64,000 nt of DNA, from NCBI GenBank assembly GCA_030068075.1, contig CM057843.1, forward strand, positions 36,303,332-36,367,331. The letters are read 5' to 3'. Below the pieces are notes generated by a model. That model did no database searches and was not told the DNA's origin. It saw nothing but the letters and a program-made list of their open reading frames with translations. Below are positions 31,722 to 42,176 of the stretch, piece by piece. The DNA is from Paguma larvata (taxonomy: Eukaryota; Chordata; Mammalia; Carnivora; Viverridae). Both the position numbers and the translations under genes were made by a program. Numbering within the stretch: position 1 is the first letter of the stretch; each line of letters starts with the position of its first letter.

Positions 31722-32811
31722 AAAACTTAAATTGTTATTCTGTCATTAATTTTTCATGTTTATGATTTGGGGGGAATTTTCATGTCAAAATGTCCTTTCT
31801 TTTATGAAAGAATATTTAAACGTGAAACATTGAAAAGGAGACGGTTTCGGGATGTAAACAGCGAACGCATTTGGCTTTCTGAAAACAGACTGCACTGGCT
31901 TTGTTTCCTCCCTCTGGCAGCGAACTGGTGCAAATTTTGCGAGGCAGTAGCATTTAGGAATCATCGAGAAGTTTTATCAGCGCGGCTGAGAGGTCATTGC
32001 TCGGGGACCGTACAGTTTCAGGAACCGGTTCTGAATCCCAGCCGCTCAACTGTTCAGAGCCTCTTTCTGTTCATCTGCGAAACGGGTCCCTTTCAGAGGC
32101 ATAGTAGAGAGTTCGAGACCGTTCCAGATGCAGAGAGGTTTAAAAACGTTACCCTCTCAGGATCCTTCCCTCCCTCTGCTGCTTTTGTGATTACGAACTT
32201 CTGGAACGTGGAAAGAAGTCTGTTCTGTCTCTGCATGATCGCGTGCCCTCCCAGGAAGGACGCCTAACGTGGAAAGCCCTTGTTTGCTTGTTCCCCGTCT
32301 TGTCTCACCCTCAAGATTTACCCCCCGTTTTCACCTCCCGTCGGCCTCTTTCTACAACATCACTCGCGACAAGAACGCAGCTCGCTGGGCGGTCTGGTTT
32401 TAGGGCACGGCGAGAAAATATTCCTTGATAGTACAGTGAGGTTGCAGTTTTTAAACTGCAGTTTCGAAGCTGCGGTTTTGGCTGGCGAGGCCTTGGAAGT
32501 TGAGCGGAAAACCAAGACTAAGGAAAGGATGTGCTTAAAATAGACCTCATGCGCCCTCTGTTTAATTACATGGTAATTTGTAAAACAGACTGGTTTCTGT
32601 GGCCTTGACTCCTGGTCGAGGTTCGTCCCCTACTGCAGTTCCTCCGCTTCAAAGCACAAACACAGAGACGTGCAGAATTCCTGCGTCTCCACACGTGCTT
32701 TCTCTCCAAGGGCTCAGTGAGGACCGGTTATTCGAAAAGTTGTGTCATTCTTGACAATAGACTCTGTGTTTATTTCAGCAACATCTTTACGTATTTAAAG
32801 TCCACTCTCTT
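31722..32811. other. Unassigned; possible MIR scrap
   Basis: GGTTCTGAATCCCAGCCGC and CTTTCTGTTCATCTGCGAAACGG (32025-32085) look like pieces of sense MIR. A 166-codon frame (31767-32267) matches nothing known. Confidence 0.4.
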
Positions 32812-32824
32812 TGGCAAATATCTT

Positions 32825-33034
32825 AAAAAAAAGTTTTTTAAATGTTTATTTTATTTTTGAGAGAGAGACAGAGTGCGAGAAGGGGAGGGGCAGAGAGAGA
32901 GGGAGACACAGAAGCAGGCTCCAGGTTCTGAGCCATCAGCACAGAGCCCGATGCGGGGCTTGAACTCATGAACTGCGAGATCGTGACCTGAGCTGAAGTC
33001 GGACGCTTAGCCGACTGAGCCACCCAGGAACCCC
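32825..33034 (-). mobile_element. Can-SINE with target duplication
   Basis: TGGCAAATATCTT (32812-32824) and CGGCAGATATCTT (33034-33046) flank it. The head end reads CCACCCAGGAACCCC, a mutated GGCGCCCC. Confidence 0.95.
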
Positions 33035-33224
33035 GGCAGATATCTTTATCAGATATTTTCAGTTTTGTCCGGCACCAGCCATACCCGCACTCCCTCCTAT
33101 TTTATCCTCTTTGGATTTACCCTCCAGGACAGCTCCAACCATCTGAAACTCTCAGGAAATGAGCTGGGTGTTCCTAGGAAGGAAGGTTTAGATTTATCCA
33201 GGTCCCGTAAATGTTTCTAGAATG

Positions 33225-33331
33225 TTTCCTATAATAACAGCTAACGTTTGGTCAGCACAGAGCCATGTTCTAGAAACTTTGTTACCACCTTTAGGAACAT
33301 TATCTCATTTAATTCTAAGAAAAAAGAAATA
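33225..33331 (-). mobile_element. MIR fragment
   Basis: ATAATAACAGCTAACGTTTGG..AACTTTGTTACCACC..AACATTATCTCATTTAATTC is the antisense MIR 3' part. A Tigger-type element begins immediately after it. Confidence 0.65.
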
Positions 33332-33577
33332 CAGTAAAACCTTGGATTGCGGGTCACTCGTTCTGCCAGTGTTCCCCAAGAAGAGCAAACATTTCTAATA
33401 CATTTTAACTTGACAAACGAGTGACGTCATGCAATACGAATAAGTAGGTGACTTATTCCGAACTTCACATGATCACAACTGAGCCAATGGTTCTTGAAAT
33501 CTGCCTTGCTACACAAGTGCTTTGGATTACAAGCGTGTTTCTAGAACAAATTATGCTCACAAACCAAGGTTTTCCTG
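33332..33577 (+). mobile_element. Tigger/MER44-like nonautonomous transposon
   Basis: The left end CAGTAAAACCTTGGATTGCG and right end CAAACCAAGGTTTTCCTG are near-perfect inverted repeats, flanked by TA on each side (33330-33331, 33578-33579), the pogo/Tigger target signature. The interior (CATTTCTAATACATTTTAAC, AACTGAGCCAATGGTTCT) matches short Tigger-derived elements common in carnivores. No transposase remains. Confidence 0.93.
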
Positions 33578-33689
33578 TACTTCCCTGCCTTGATTTCTTG
33601 AGACCTTTGTAAACGTCAGCTGTTACAGTGTATTCTACCTAGGGATTTCAGACTTCAGATCTGTGGAGACTGCCGTTGTCCTGTAGCTT

Positions 33690-34000
33690 ACCACTATCCA
33701 CTATTTAGTGAGTGATTATTATGTGCCAGGCACTGCTCTGAGCATTACAGATACACAGTAATGACTAAGACGAACTCCTTGTCCTCTATTGGGGGGGCGT
33801 GGTGGTGGTGGGACAGATCTGGCAATAACGTATGAGCGTATAACACATACAAATATAACGTCGGGGAGAGATGAAAAAGCAAGAACAACGACAACAGTAA
33901 AGGGACAGGAAGCGGGCACGGGGAGAGCGATTCAGGAAGGCCTTTGATGAGGTGACATTTGAACAGAGAATCGCAGAACAGGACTTGAAGATGTTTGGCA
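33690..34000 (-). mobile_element. L2 3'-end fragment
   Basis: TGAGTGATTATTATGTGCCAG, GCACTGCTCTGAGCATTACAG, ACAGTAATGACTAAGAC, then AAGGCCTTTGATGAGGTGAC, CATTTGAACAGAGAATCG in antisense L2 order. Confidence 0.75.
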
Positions 34001-34620
34001 AAAGAGCCATTTGCATCTGCGCGAAATAGTTCTCCTTCTGTTTTTGATAGTTTTCTTGTCTTCTCCTAGCCATCCGTGTCAGAAATGGGGTTAGTGGAAC
34101 CAGACTGAGAGAAGGAGAAAGAGCTACAAGGTGTCAGCTGGCAGACGGCATTGCTCCAGGGGCTTAGAACAGGACCCCGCCTTCCCTGGAATGGAGCAGA
34201 GCGAGGCTGGCTCCCTGAAGCAGAAGCCACGTCTGGTTTCAGGGAGAGCCCTGTTAGGGGGGTGAGAGCTTAGTGCTTAGACGCAGGACGCAGCTTGGGA
34301 AGGAGTCTTGCAGCAGTGGTACTTAACGCTGACACCTCAGTCTTGGAGCCAGAGTCCTGTGTCCCCTCCCCGTGCTCACAGGGGATGACCAGAAACGCCT
34401 TCGCATTCCGTTCGATGCAGTCGGCTTTCTGCCACGCTCTCGTGCCGTCTGTCCATTCGCCCTTGTCGATTGCCGCCTCTGCCTGAGACCTCAGCTGCGA
34501 AAGGAAGCCCCCGCCCCCACTCAGGCAGAGTTTCCTCATCCGGCCCCCACAGGCCTATTACATAACCTTCACCCCTTGGCAGCGTGCTGTCCGCAATCTT
34601 CGTTTGGGAGGTGGGCCCTG
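34001..34620. other. Unassigned sequence
   Basis: Moderately GC-rich. Several overlapping frames (34270-34719) without family resemblance. Confidence 0.4.
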
Positions 34621-34775
34621 ATGAGGGAGCCAAGAGCATGGGATCTAGAGTCAGACACACCGGCTCGAACCCTGGCTTCCCTTGGGCAAGTCACCCCATC
34701 TCCCGTGTTCCGTCTGTAAGAGAGGAATAATAATAGCACCCACCTTGTAGGATTGTTGTGAAGGTCAATCCCACA
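34621..34775 (+). mobile_element. MIR
   Basis: AGAGCATGGGATCTAGAGTC, GGCTCGAACCCTGGCTTCC, TTGGGCAAGTCACCCC, TAAGAGAGGAATAATAATAGC, TAGGATTGTTGTGAAGG keep the sense MIR order. Confidence 0.85.
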
Positions 34776-34879
34776 GAACGGTTCTGGCCCCGGGAGTGTC
34801 GCCACTTTGTGTGTGTCTGTATCCCCTCGCTAAACCGTGAAGCCCTTGTGGGGCTGGCATTCTATTGCTGGACACAAAC

Positions 34880-35590
34880 TGCAAATGAGCAGACATGGAA
34901 ATAAATAAGATGCTTTTGGATGGTATTACATGCTGTAAAGACAGAAATTAAGTTAGGGTCATGTGATCAAGAGCGACCTAAGGGGTGCGTGTGCGTGTGT
35001 GTGTACACATGTGCGCGCATGTGCGTGTGTGTGTGTGTGTGTGTGTGTGGAGGGGCATGCATTGTGTTAAATAGGGTAAATGGAAGCTTTTCTGAGGATT
35101 CGATGTGTGGGCAGTGGTCCGGTCCATGTGACAGCCTGGAGGACAGTTGTCCAGACAGAGGGATTGGCAGGTGCTGGGATGACCTTGGCGTGTTTGGGCA
35201 GAGAGGCGAGAAAAGGTAAAGCTGGGTGCACCGGGAGGAGAGCAGGAAGTAGTGATGCAGGGGAGGGAGGAAGAGGGAGGACGGGGGGGTTCGCGTGGGA
35301 CAGACGGTGCAGGGCTCTGGAGGGTGGCCAGGAAGTGTCCCCTTGCCGCGGGAGTCGCTGGGAGTTATAAGCAGGGGAGTGACACAACTCGATTTATATT
35401 TATTATATAATATATATAAAATATTGTATAACCTTATCTTTAGCTATCTATAATTATATATCATTTTCCTGTTTGCCGTGTGGAAAGTTGAGGTAACGGT
35501 GGGAACGGGTAAGTCAGGGGCACTGGGGATTCTTGGACTTTCATGGAGGCTGAGGTCAAGGGTTTGTTCTGACAGCTTTTTTGGGCAAGA
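34880..35590 (-). mobile_element. Probable L2 segment around a GT microsatellite
   Basis: GGCAGGTGCTGGGATGACC, TTGGCGTGTTTGGGCAGAG, CGGTGCAGGGCTCTGG, AAGCAGGGGAGTGACACAAC are typical of antisense L2. The left part (ACTGCAAATGAGCAGACATGG) is weaker. GT units at 34987-35049 and a TA-rich run at 35393-35420 interrupt it. Confidence 0.55.
34987..35049. repeat. Compound (GT)n/(GC) microsatellite
   Basis: GTGCGTGTGCGTGTG blocks and CATGTGCGCGCATG, then 14 or so GT units. Almost strictly alternating purine-pyrimidine. Confidence 0.95.
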
Positions 35591-35599
35591 TGGGGAATC

Positions 35600-36031
35600 T
35601 GTAGGGGGATTGAATAGTGTCCCCTCAAAATTCACATCTCCTGGAACCTCCGCATGGGACCTTATTTGGACATAGGGTCTTCGTGGATACAAGTAGTTAA
35701 GGACCTCGAGATGAAATCATCCCGGGTTGAAATTCAGTGGCTAGCGTCCTACTCAGACGAGGAGAGGACACAGAGAGGCACAGAAGATGCCGCGGGAAGA
35801 CACAGCGGACATCTGGAGTGATGCAGCCACAAGCCGAGGACTGCCGGGGCCCCCGGAAGATGGAAGGAGGAGAGGAAGGATTGGTCCCTAGAGCCTTCAG
35901 GGGGAGGGGGACCCTGTGGACCCCGCGATCGTGGGTTCTAGCCTCCGGAACTGTGGGGGAATCCATTTCTGTTGCTTTAAGCCAAGTGGTTTCTAGGACT
36001 CTTGTTACAGAAGCCACAGGAAACTAATATA
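35600..36031 (+). mobile_element. MLT1-type solo LTR
   Basis: TGTAGGGGGATTGAATAGTG, CCCCTCAAAATTCACATCTC, GGACCTTATTTGGACATAGGG, GATGAAATCATCCCGGGTTG, ATGCAGCCACAAGCCGAGG, TAGCCTCCGGAACTGTGGGG, CATTTCTGTTGCTTTAAGCC, ending GGAAACTAATATA. Essentially full length and unusually rich in CG for its age class. Confidence 0.93.
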
Positions 36032-36316
36032 CCTCCAAAGGGTCTTTGGTCTCAGGAGATTTGCAGTGGTGTGCTGGTGGGGGGTGCGGTCTTATCGGGA
36101 GCACCGGCAGCTCTGTAGACGTCCCTTGAAGTCAGGGAGGGTAGTATTAGCAGGAACTTGAAGGAGCTGGAGGAGCCCAGAGGAGGCTTCTGATCACCAT
36201 GGACCCGCGGATGATCAATGGGTCAGTGGATGAATGAGTGAGGGAGTGAGAGAGTGAGAGAATATGCCCGAGACTGCGTGGTGCCCGCCCTTCAGGTCGT
36301 TAACTATGCTCTATAT
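36032..36316. other. Unassigned sequence
   Basis: Contains a short GA/GTGA-rich patch (36228-36262). Nothing else recognised. Confidence 0.4.
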
Positions 36317-36329
36317 AATTGGCCATCCA

Positions 36330-36552
36330 GGGGCACCTGGGCGGCTCAGTCAGTTAAGTTTCTGATGTAGGCTCAGGTCATGATCTTACAGGTCATGATC
36401 TTACAGCTCATGAGTTCGAGCCCTGTGTCAGGCTCTGTGCTGACGGCTCAGAGCCTGGAGCCTGCTTCGGATTCTGTGTCTCCCTCTCTTCTGCCCCTCC
36501 CCTGTTCATGTTCTGTCTCTCTCTCCTTCAAAAATAAACATTAAAAAAAAAA
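36330..36552 (+). mobile_element. Can-SINE with 13-bp duplication and an internal repeat
   Basis: AATTGGCCATCCA flanks at 36317-36329 and 36553-36565. Inside, AGGTCATGATCTTAC occurs twice in tandem (36375-36389, 36390-36404), a 15-bp duplication next to the tRNA B-box region not seen in the other copies. Confidence 0.97.
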
Positions 36553-36565
36553 AATTGGCCATCCA

Positions 36566-38090
36566 TAAGGCGAGGGCTCAGCTAGTGAGTACAGCCACCA
36601 CCCCTTTCTCCTGTGTGCCCTCGCAACTCCTGTGCGTTGAAAAACCAGGTTAATTGAGACCTTTGTTAAGAATTCAGGTGAAGGGGACAGAGAGTGCGCC
36701 TCCTAAATGACTTTCTAATGCATAGAATGTGTGGGATTTAGAATCTGGACTTTTAACATCGATTTTCTGAGCCCAGACATAATTTTTCCTTCCTCCCTTT
36801 GAAATGTTGGTTAGACAGATGAAGTTAGGAGAACGGGAAGAGCCATCCAGAAGCATAATCCTCTCTGCCCCAGCAACGAAAAGCAGTCCTGTTGCTGGCT
36901 TGTTGCTTCTGTTTGTTTTTGTTTTTTTGTTTGGAATTTGAAAGTGCTGAAAAGGCACAGGAAACTCCAGGCCACAAACATTGAATTTTGTTGTAATCCT
37001 GCCAGAGGTCCACCCCCTCTCCCCTCTGCTCCTGTAAATTTCTCTTGTATGTGCGTATGGACCGAGATTAAGCTTTTTTTTTTTTCCTTTTAACATTAAA
37101 CTAATAAACTGCACTCTGTAAAACACCGGTCCAAATGGCGATGCCCTGGAAGCCTGGCCCTTTGTCTTGGCGATTCAAATCCCTGGCTGCGTTGGGACAC
37201 ACAGTAGGTGCTGACTCAATGCCGCTTTTATCGACCTCAGCGCTGAAGTGGCAAAGTGGTTATGTATGTGTACCTGGACCCAGTCAGTTTCTGTGTCAGT
37301 TTCTCTCCCGTGTAATTGATGAGCGTCCTAATGTTGATTTTTAAAAAAATCAAACACTGTATTTAGTTAATAAAAAAAAAAAAAACCCACAGAATACAAA
37401 TCAAAACAGCTGTGTTTGCTGTTGGCGTGGCTGTTCCCTCCTCATCCTGGAGTATGTCATAACAGTACCACATTTGTAGCAACAAAAGTTTAGAAATAAA
37501 AAGGATGACTTTTCTCCCTGCAGCTACCAGCGACAGCCCACAGCCTCAGCTCATAGTATTTATTTAATTTTGTGTCTGGTAATGGGGCTCTGAGATAATC
37601 TTACGAAGCAGATGTGTGAAGATCTGATCACGATGGAAGCTCATTTCTTATAAAAATTAATATATTCTCCAGCCTTGGGCAGGGGGTCAGACATTACTCT
37701 AAGACACTTCCTTTTTAAATGCGCTTGCATATATTCATGGACTGGGTGGAGTTGTTTGCAGTCCATTTTTCCAGTTTACCACCTTTTGCCATATTTGTTG
37801 CTTGTAAGTATCCCGGCCAGTGATGAATAAAGAAGGACAAAGGAAAAAAGCGAGAGGAGCAACAGTAACAACAACAATCGAAAGAAGCCAACAAGCAAAT
37901 AAAAAACTGAAAACAAACACCTCTTTCCCAGCAGGCAGTATAGACAGGAGGGAAGCGAAAAGCCAGCAGGCTTCATTCAGGTTATCACAGGTCATCGGCA
38001 GCCTGGAGCAGAGCCAAACGGAGGGCGAGGCCAGTGAGACATGCCTCTTGGGTGCAGAAAACTCATATAATATCTTAATATGAGATACTT
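36566..38090. other. Unassigned sequence
   Basis: A 1.5-kb SINE-free run. A T run at 37075-37085 and an A run at 37372-37384. Minus-strand frame 36674-37126 (150 codons) and hydrophobic frames at 37735-37995 match no family. Confidence 0.45.
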
Positions 38091-38107
38091 AAAAATCATA
38101 ATTCATG

Positions 38108-38316
38108 GAGCGCCTGGGTGGCTCAGTCGGTTAAGTGGCCGACTTCGGCTCAGGTCATGATCTCACAGTCTGTGAGTTCGAGCCCCGTGTCGGGCTCTGT
38201 GCTTGACGGCTCGGAGCCTGGAGCCTGCTTCCGATTCTGTGTCTTCCTGTCTCTCTGCCCTTCCCCTGCTCATTCTCTGTCTCTCAAAAATAAATAAAAA
38301 CGTTAAAAAAATTAAA
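38108..38316 (+). mobile_element. Can-SINE with perfect 17-bp target duplication
   Basis: AAAAATCATAATTCATG at 38091-38107 and 38317-38333. Head GAGCGCCTGGGTGGCTCAG. Near-norm body, so probably young. Confidence 0.98.
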
Positions 38317-38469
38317 AAAAATCATAATTCATGCAGATACTCCATGATGAACAAAATATTAAAATGTTGAAGACAGGAGTCTCACCCGGCACTGGCAAAC
38401 TCAACCTCATTGGCTTCCCTCTAATTAAAATTAGGGTTCTCAAGAGCTTGAAAGGAAAAGTTTCTCATT

Positions 38470-38745
38470 CCTCTAAGCCTGGCTTCACTCCTCCGGGTTT
38501 GAACCCTAGCTCCTTTAAGACCAGCTCTGTGACCTCAGGCAAATGCCTTAACCTCTCCGAGCTTCTTTTTGTAAAATGAAGATAATGCTATCCGTTGCAG
38601 GGCTTTTGAGTGGTTTCAAAATTACGTCCGTGTGGGGCATCTGGGTGGCTCAGTTGTTTAAGCGTCAGACTTCAGCTCAGGTCATGATTTTATGGGCGCA
38701 TATGCACTGGGTGCTTAGTAGTCTCCCGATAAATCCTGGGAGCCG
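38470..38745 (+). mobile_element. MIR interrupted by a SINE head
   Basis: GGGTTTGAACCCTAGCTCC, CTCTGTGACCTCAGGCAAATG, TTTTGTAAAATGAAGATAATG, then after the insert GCATATGCACTGGGTGCTTAG and CCCGATAAATCCTGGG complete the MIR. Confidence 0.82.
38633..38692 (+). mobile_element. Can-SINE head only
   Basis: GGGGCATCTGGGTGGCTCAG..GCGTCAGACTTCAGCTCAGG..TCATGATTTTATGG stops after the tRNA-like part. The second half and A tail are gone, which is opposite to the usual 5' truncation. Confidence 0.85.
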
Positions 38746-39870
38746 TGAGGGTTAATGCAGCTTTGTTTTCACTTTGCAGGATGTATCGGTATAGCCCCGC
38801 GCCTGTGCTTTGAACACTCATACATCCGTTCAACCCATTTCCTGTTTAGTCACGGCTTCTTGCCTGGGCCTTAGCCACCGGCCATAAGCTGTCATTTCAG
38901 TACCTCCTCCTCAGAGCAGCTCAGCCTTCTGAAACCATCCAGAAATCAGGTTTCACGGCGGCTTTTATTTACGAAGGTCTCCGTGGTCACTGTGTCTGTC
39001 TTGAGCGGATTTCCACACATGGTGATTCATCTGGATGACGCCTCACCCTTATTGTCACTTGAACTGTCCATAGTCCTGAGCTGGCCTTTGATTTGCTCCG
39101 TAGAGATGGAGCAAATGTTCTTACCGTGCAGGACTGAAGCTAACATGAGCAAGAGTGGAACTTAGGGAGGGAAAGTGCCGTGGGAATCCAGTTAATACTT
39201 GATACAGAAAACTGTAGAGCAGCTCAGTTATTCCCTCCCAATTGTACGAGGTGGGCGGAAACAACAATTTTTGCTCAGCCTTTCTTCTCATCGGATCGTA
39301 GCTGCAGAGACTATAAGCCTAGTCTTCTCTTTCGTTATTCTCCTCCTTAGTCCTAAGGATGCAGAATGAGATGGAAAGAGGACAGGAGAGTGTCACTCGA
39401 ATAATTCGATAGTCTTGGGGGTGGGGGGTCCTTAGTCATCACTGATGGTTTGTGTGTTTTGAGTGTTCATGAGTGTGCCCTGCGCATCCTTGAGGGAGGC
39501 AGCGTGCAGGAAATACACATCTCGGCCTTCAGTCGTGTGTGCCTTGGATGTAACTCTTCTTTTCCGCTTAATGAGCGAATAGGAACTTACTGAGTTGGGT
39601 GCAAAATGATACAAAAGACGAGGCGGATGGAATTTTTGCCCTGGGAGCATTTAAGATGTAGTTGGGTAGAATAAATTCTGCTCGAGCTGAGCGCTAGGCT
39701 CACGCTCCCCATCCTGCATTGTCCCCCCTCTGTCATTTCTGCCCTGGAAATGTTGCCTGAATCTGGCCTCTCCTCTTTCGCCCCCTGGGCATTTGCTCTT
39801 GCGGGGGTTTTTTTTGTTTGTTTGTTTTGTTTTTTAGCTTTTATTTATTTAAGTAAATATTTTTTTAAAC
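38746..39870. other. Unassigned sequence
   Basis: No repeat or exon recognised except a T/G run at 39806-39832. Confidence 0.45.
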
Positions 39871-39887
39871 TATAAATATTTTTAAGC

Positions 39888-39990
39888 TTTATTTATTTAA
39901 GGAATCTCTCCACCCTGTGTGAGGCCCGAACTCGGCACCCCGAGATGTGGAGTCTGGAGGGAGCTGCTCGGACTGAGCCAGCCAGGTGCA
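39888..39990 (-). mobile_element. Short Can-SINE (SINEC_b-like)
   Basis: TTATTTAAGGAATCTCTCCACC, CTGTGTGAGGCCCGAACTCG, CGAGATGTGGAGTCTG, ending GGACTGAGCCAGCCAGGTGC. Diverged. Confidence 0.83.
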
Positions 39991-40254
39991 GCTTAAGGGC
40001 GGGCCCCCTCATTTCCTGCCCGGGTCTTTTGAGAGCCCAGCTGAGCCGCGTTGGAGCCGGAGGCAAAGAAAGCTGTGTGTCCCTCTGTGCACTTATCAAA
40101 ATATCCTCCCATATTGCGAACCAAGTGGGAAAAGTTAATAAAAGCTCTACAATATTAAAAAAAAACAAAAAAACCCCAATATATATAAAGCCTCATGTTG
40201 TTCAATCTGTTCTGTATCACTGTCCGCTCTTAGACTCACCCGCCCGGTGGAGTA

Positions 40255-40280
40255 GGGGTGGGGGATGGGGAGGTGGGGGG
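40255..40280 (+). repeat. G-quadruplex-capable tract
   Basis: Four or more runs of at least four G (GGGG, GGGGG, GGGG, GGGGGG) separated by one to three bases. This fits the standard four-run G4 pattern. Confidence 0.85.
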
Positions 40281-40535
40281 AGGTTTGCAGGGCCAGTTGT
40301 ATAACAAGGCCGGGTTGTAAAACAAACAGCAACAGCCTGCCTTTATTTACAATTCGGACTTTTTTTTTTAAGTTGTGGGTCTTCTTGCATTAATTTTGAG
40401 TATTAAAGAAACACTGCATTAAAGTAACGTGTGTCTCTGGATCACTGGGCTTTCTGGCACCCCCTTGATTTTGTACCTCCCTCGTTCATGCTAATCCTGG
40501 CTCCGGTCTCCTGCAAAGCCCACTCCCGGCTGCCG
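40281..40535. other. Unassigned sequence
   Basis: Nothing recognised. Confidence 0.35.
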
Positions 40536-40539
40536 TGCA

Positions 40540-40790
40540 CGCAGCTGCCAGTTACCTTCCTAATAATCCTGATGGTGATTATGTCCCTTGCGTGTTGACT
40601 CCTGATTGCCTGGGAGGTGAAATCCAACCGCCTTGGCTTGGCGTCAAGCCCGAGGACGACCTGGCCCCCACCCACCTCCCCAGGGCATCTGCGCCACCTG
40701 GCCCTGTGTCTGCCTCTCCAGGCCCCCACAAGACCGCACCTAGGCCCATGCCTGAGTTGTGCCTCTGTCCCCAAAACTCCTTAACCTAAA
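40540..40790 (+). mobile_element. L2 fragment
   Basis: CAGTTACCTTCCTAATAATCC, GTGATTATGTCCCTTGCG, CCTGGGAGGTGAAATCCAACC, CTTGGCGTCAAGCCC, GACCTGGCCCCCACCCACC match sense L2 3' sequence. Confidence 0.78.
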
Positions 40791-41828
40791 ATATCCCTGC
40801 TCAACTCGTGAGTTCCACCTGGGATCCCACCTGCTGGCTGGGCCGCGTTTCTGGGCGCCTCCAGCGGGCTTAATTGCTCTGTTTCCCCACAGAAAACTGT
40901 TTGCCTCCGCTCGGATTCCTCCGTTGGCTCTTGTCCTCACCATTCCGCTGTGATTTATCTGTTTACCTGTGTCCCCGGTTACGCCGCCTGCTCTTGGAGG
41001 AGAGCAAGCGGGCTTTCCTGTCAGATGAATAATGAATACAATTTTGGATACAGCGAAAAAAGCAGTAAGAGCTGCTATGAAATAATCCACGAGAAACGGT
41101 AGCGGGCAGGGAGGGCCCTGGTCTGAAAACACGGAGTCCCATCAGTTCTGTCGTCAGCTGGCTTTGCGAGGCTGGCTCTTCTCAGGGTTTCACTGTGGAA
41201 ACTTCCAAACTTAAGCAAAAGTAGAGACTCCTGTGATGAACCCGCATGTCCCCGCTTGCAGCCATAGCAGTCCACTCGGGACCAGTGCAGCTTCTTGTGA
41301 CGGCGCCCCTCCGCCCCCAGCCCAGCAGGACTTGGGAGCAAATCCCAGACAGCGGTTCTTTCGCGTAGGATGATTTCAGTAAGGACATGGAGCTTTGAAT
41401 TGATTGCCAACTCAGGACGAACCGGGTGCAAAGAAGAGCTCACGAAGGGTGGGGATCTCGGGGAGGCCCTCTGCAGCAAGTCCTGAAGGACGGATGTGGG
41501 TTTCGGCAAAGAAGTTTGGTTCAGTGGAAAGCTGGGAACTCGTGTGAGCCGCACGTGGTCAGCGGATTGTGTTAGCCGGAAGGGGGCAGGGTGGGGGGGC
41601 AGGGAACGGGAGGGAAACTGAACTGCTGAATGGAGGGGCTGCCCCCCACCCCCCTCCCATGCTCTAGAGGTAGCCTTTTGGAGGGGTGGGGATAGGCTGG
41701 GAAACTTTTTGGGTTTTTTTGTTTTGTTTTAAATTTTGATATTTATTCATTCATTTTTTTAAAGTAAGCTCTAGGCCCAACGTGGCGGCCTGAGCCAGCC
41801 AGGTGCCCCCATTTTCATTTTATGTTAT
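40791..41828. other. Mostly unassigned
   Basis: Includes a G-rich tract at 41582-41615 (GGGGG, GGG, GGGGGGG, GGG, GGG) with quadruplex potential, and a degraded short-SINE end at 41745-41810. The 159-codon minus frame at 41075-41554 has no recognised family. Confidence 0.45.
41745..41810 (-). mobile_element. Short Can-SINE, internally deleted
   Basis: TTTTTAAAGTAAGCTCTAGGC, CCAACGTGGCGGCC, then GAGCCAGCCAGGTGCCCCC. The middle of the element is missing. Confidence 0.75.
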
Positions 41829-41842
41829 CAGTTTTGTGTTAC

Positions 41843-42049
41843 TCTTTTTTCCTTTTTAAAATTTTTTTAACGTTTGTTTATTTTTGAGGGACAGAGAGAG
41901 ACAGTGTGAGCCGGGGAGAGGCAGAGAGAGAGGAGACCCAGAAACCGAAGCAGGCTCCAGGCTCAGCAGCGACAGCAGAGAGCTCCACACGGGGCTCGAA
42001 CCTAGGAACTGTGCGATCATGACCCGAGCTGAAGTCGGCCAGGTGCCCC
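41843..42049 (-). mobile_element. Can-SINE with perfect 14-bp target duplication
   Basis: CAGTTTTGTGTTAC at 41829-41842 and 42050-42063. The head end is shortened: after GAAGTCGG it jumps to CCAGGTGCCCC. Confidence 0.96.
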
Positions 42050-42176
42050 CAGTTTTGTGTTACCCTGAAGGGTTGCACTCACCCTTGAGTGAGTGGGGCT
42101 GAGGGCTATACTCCTATTTTTTTTAACCCCCTTCAGCCCCGTCTCTGGAAGCATTTTCCTTCTTACCTAATTTCTC

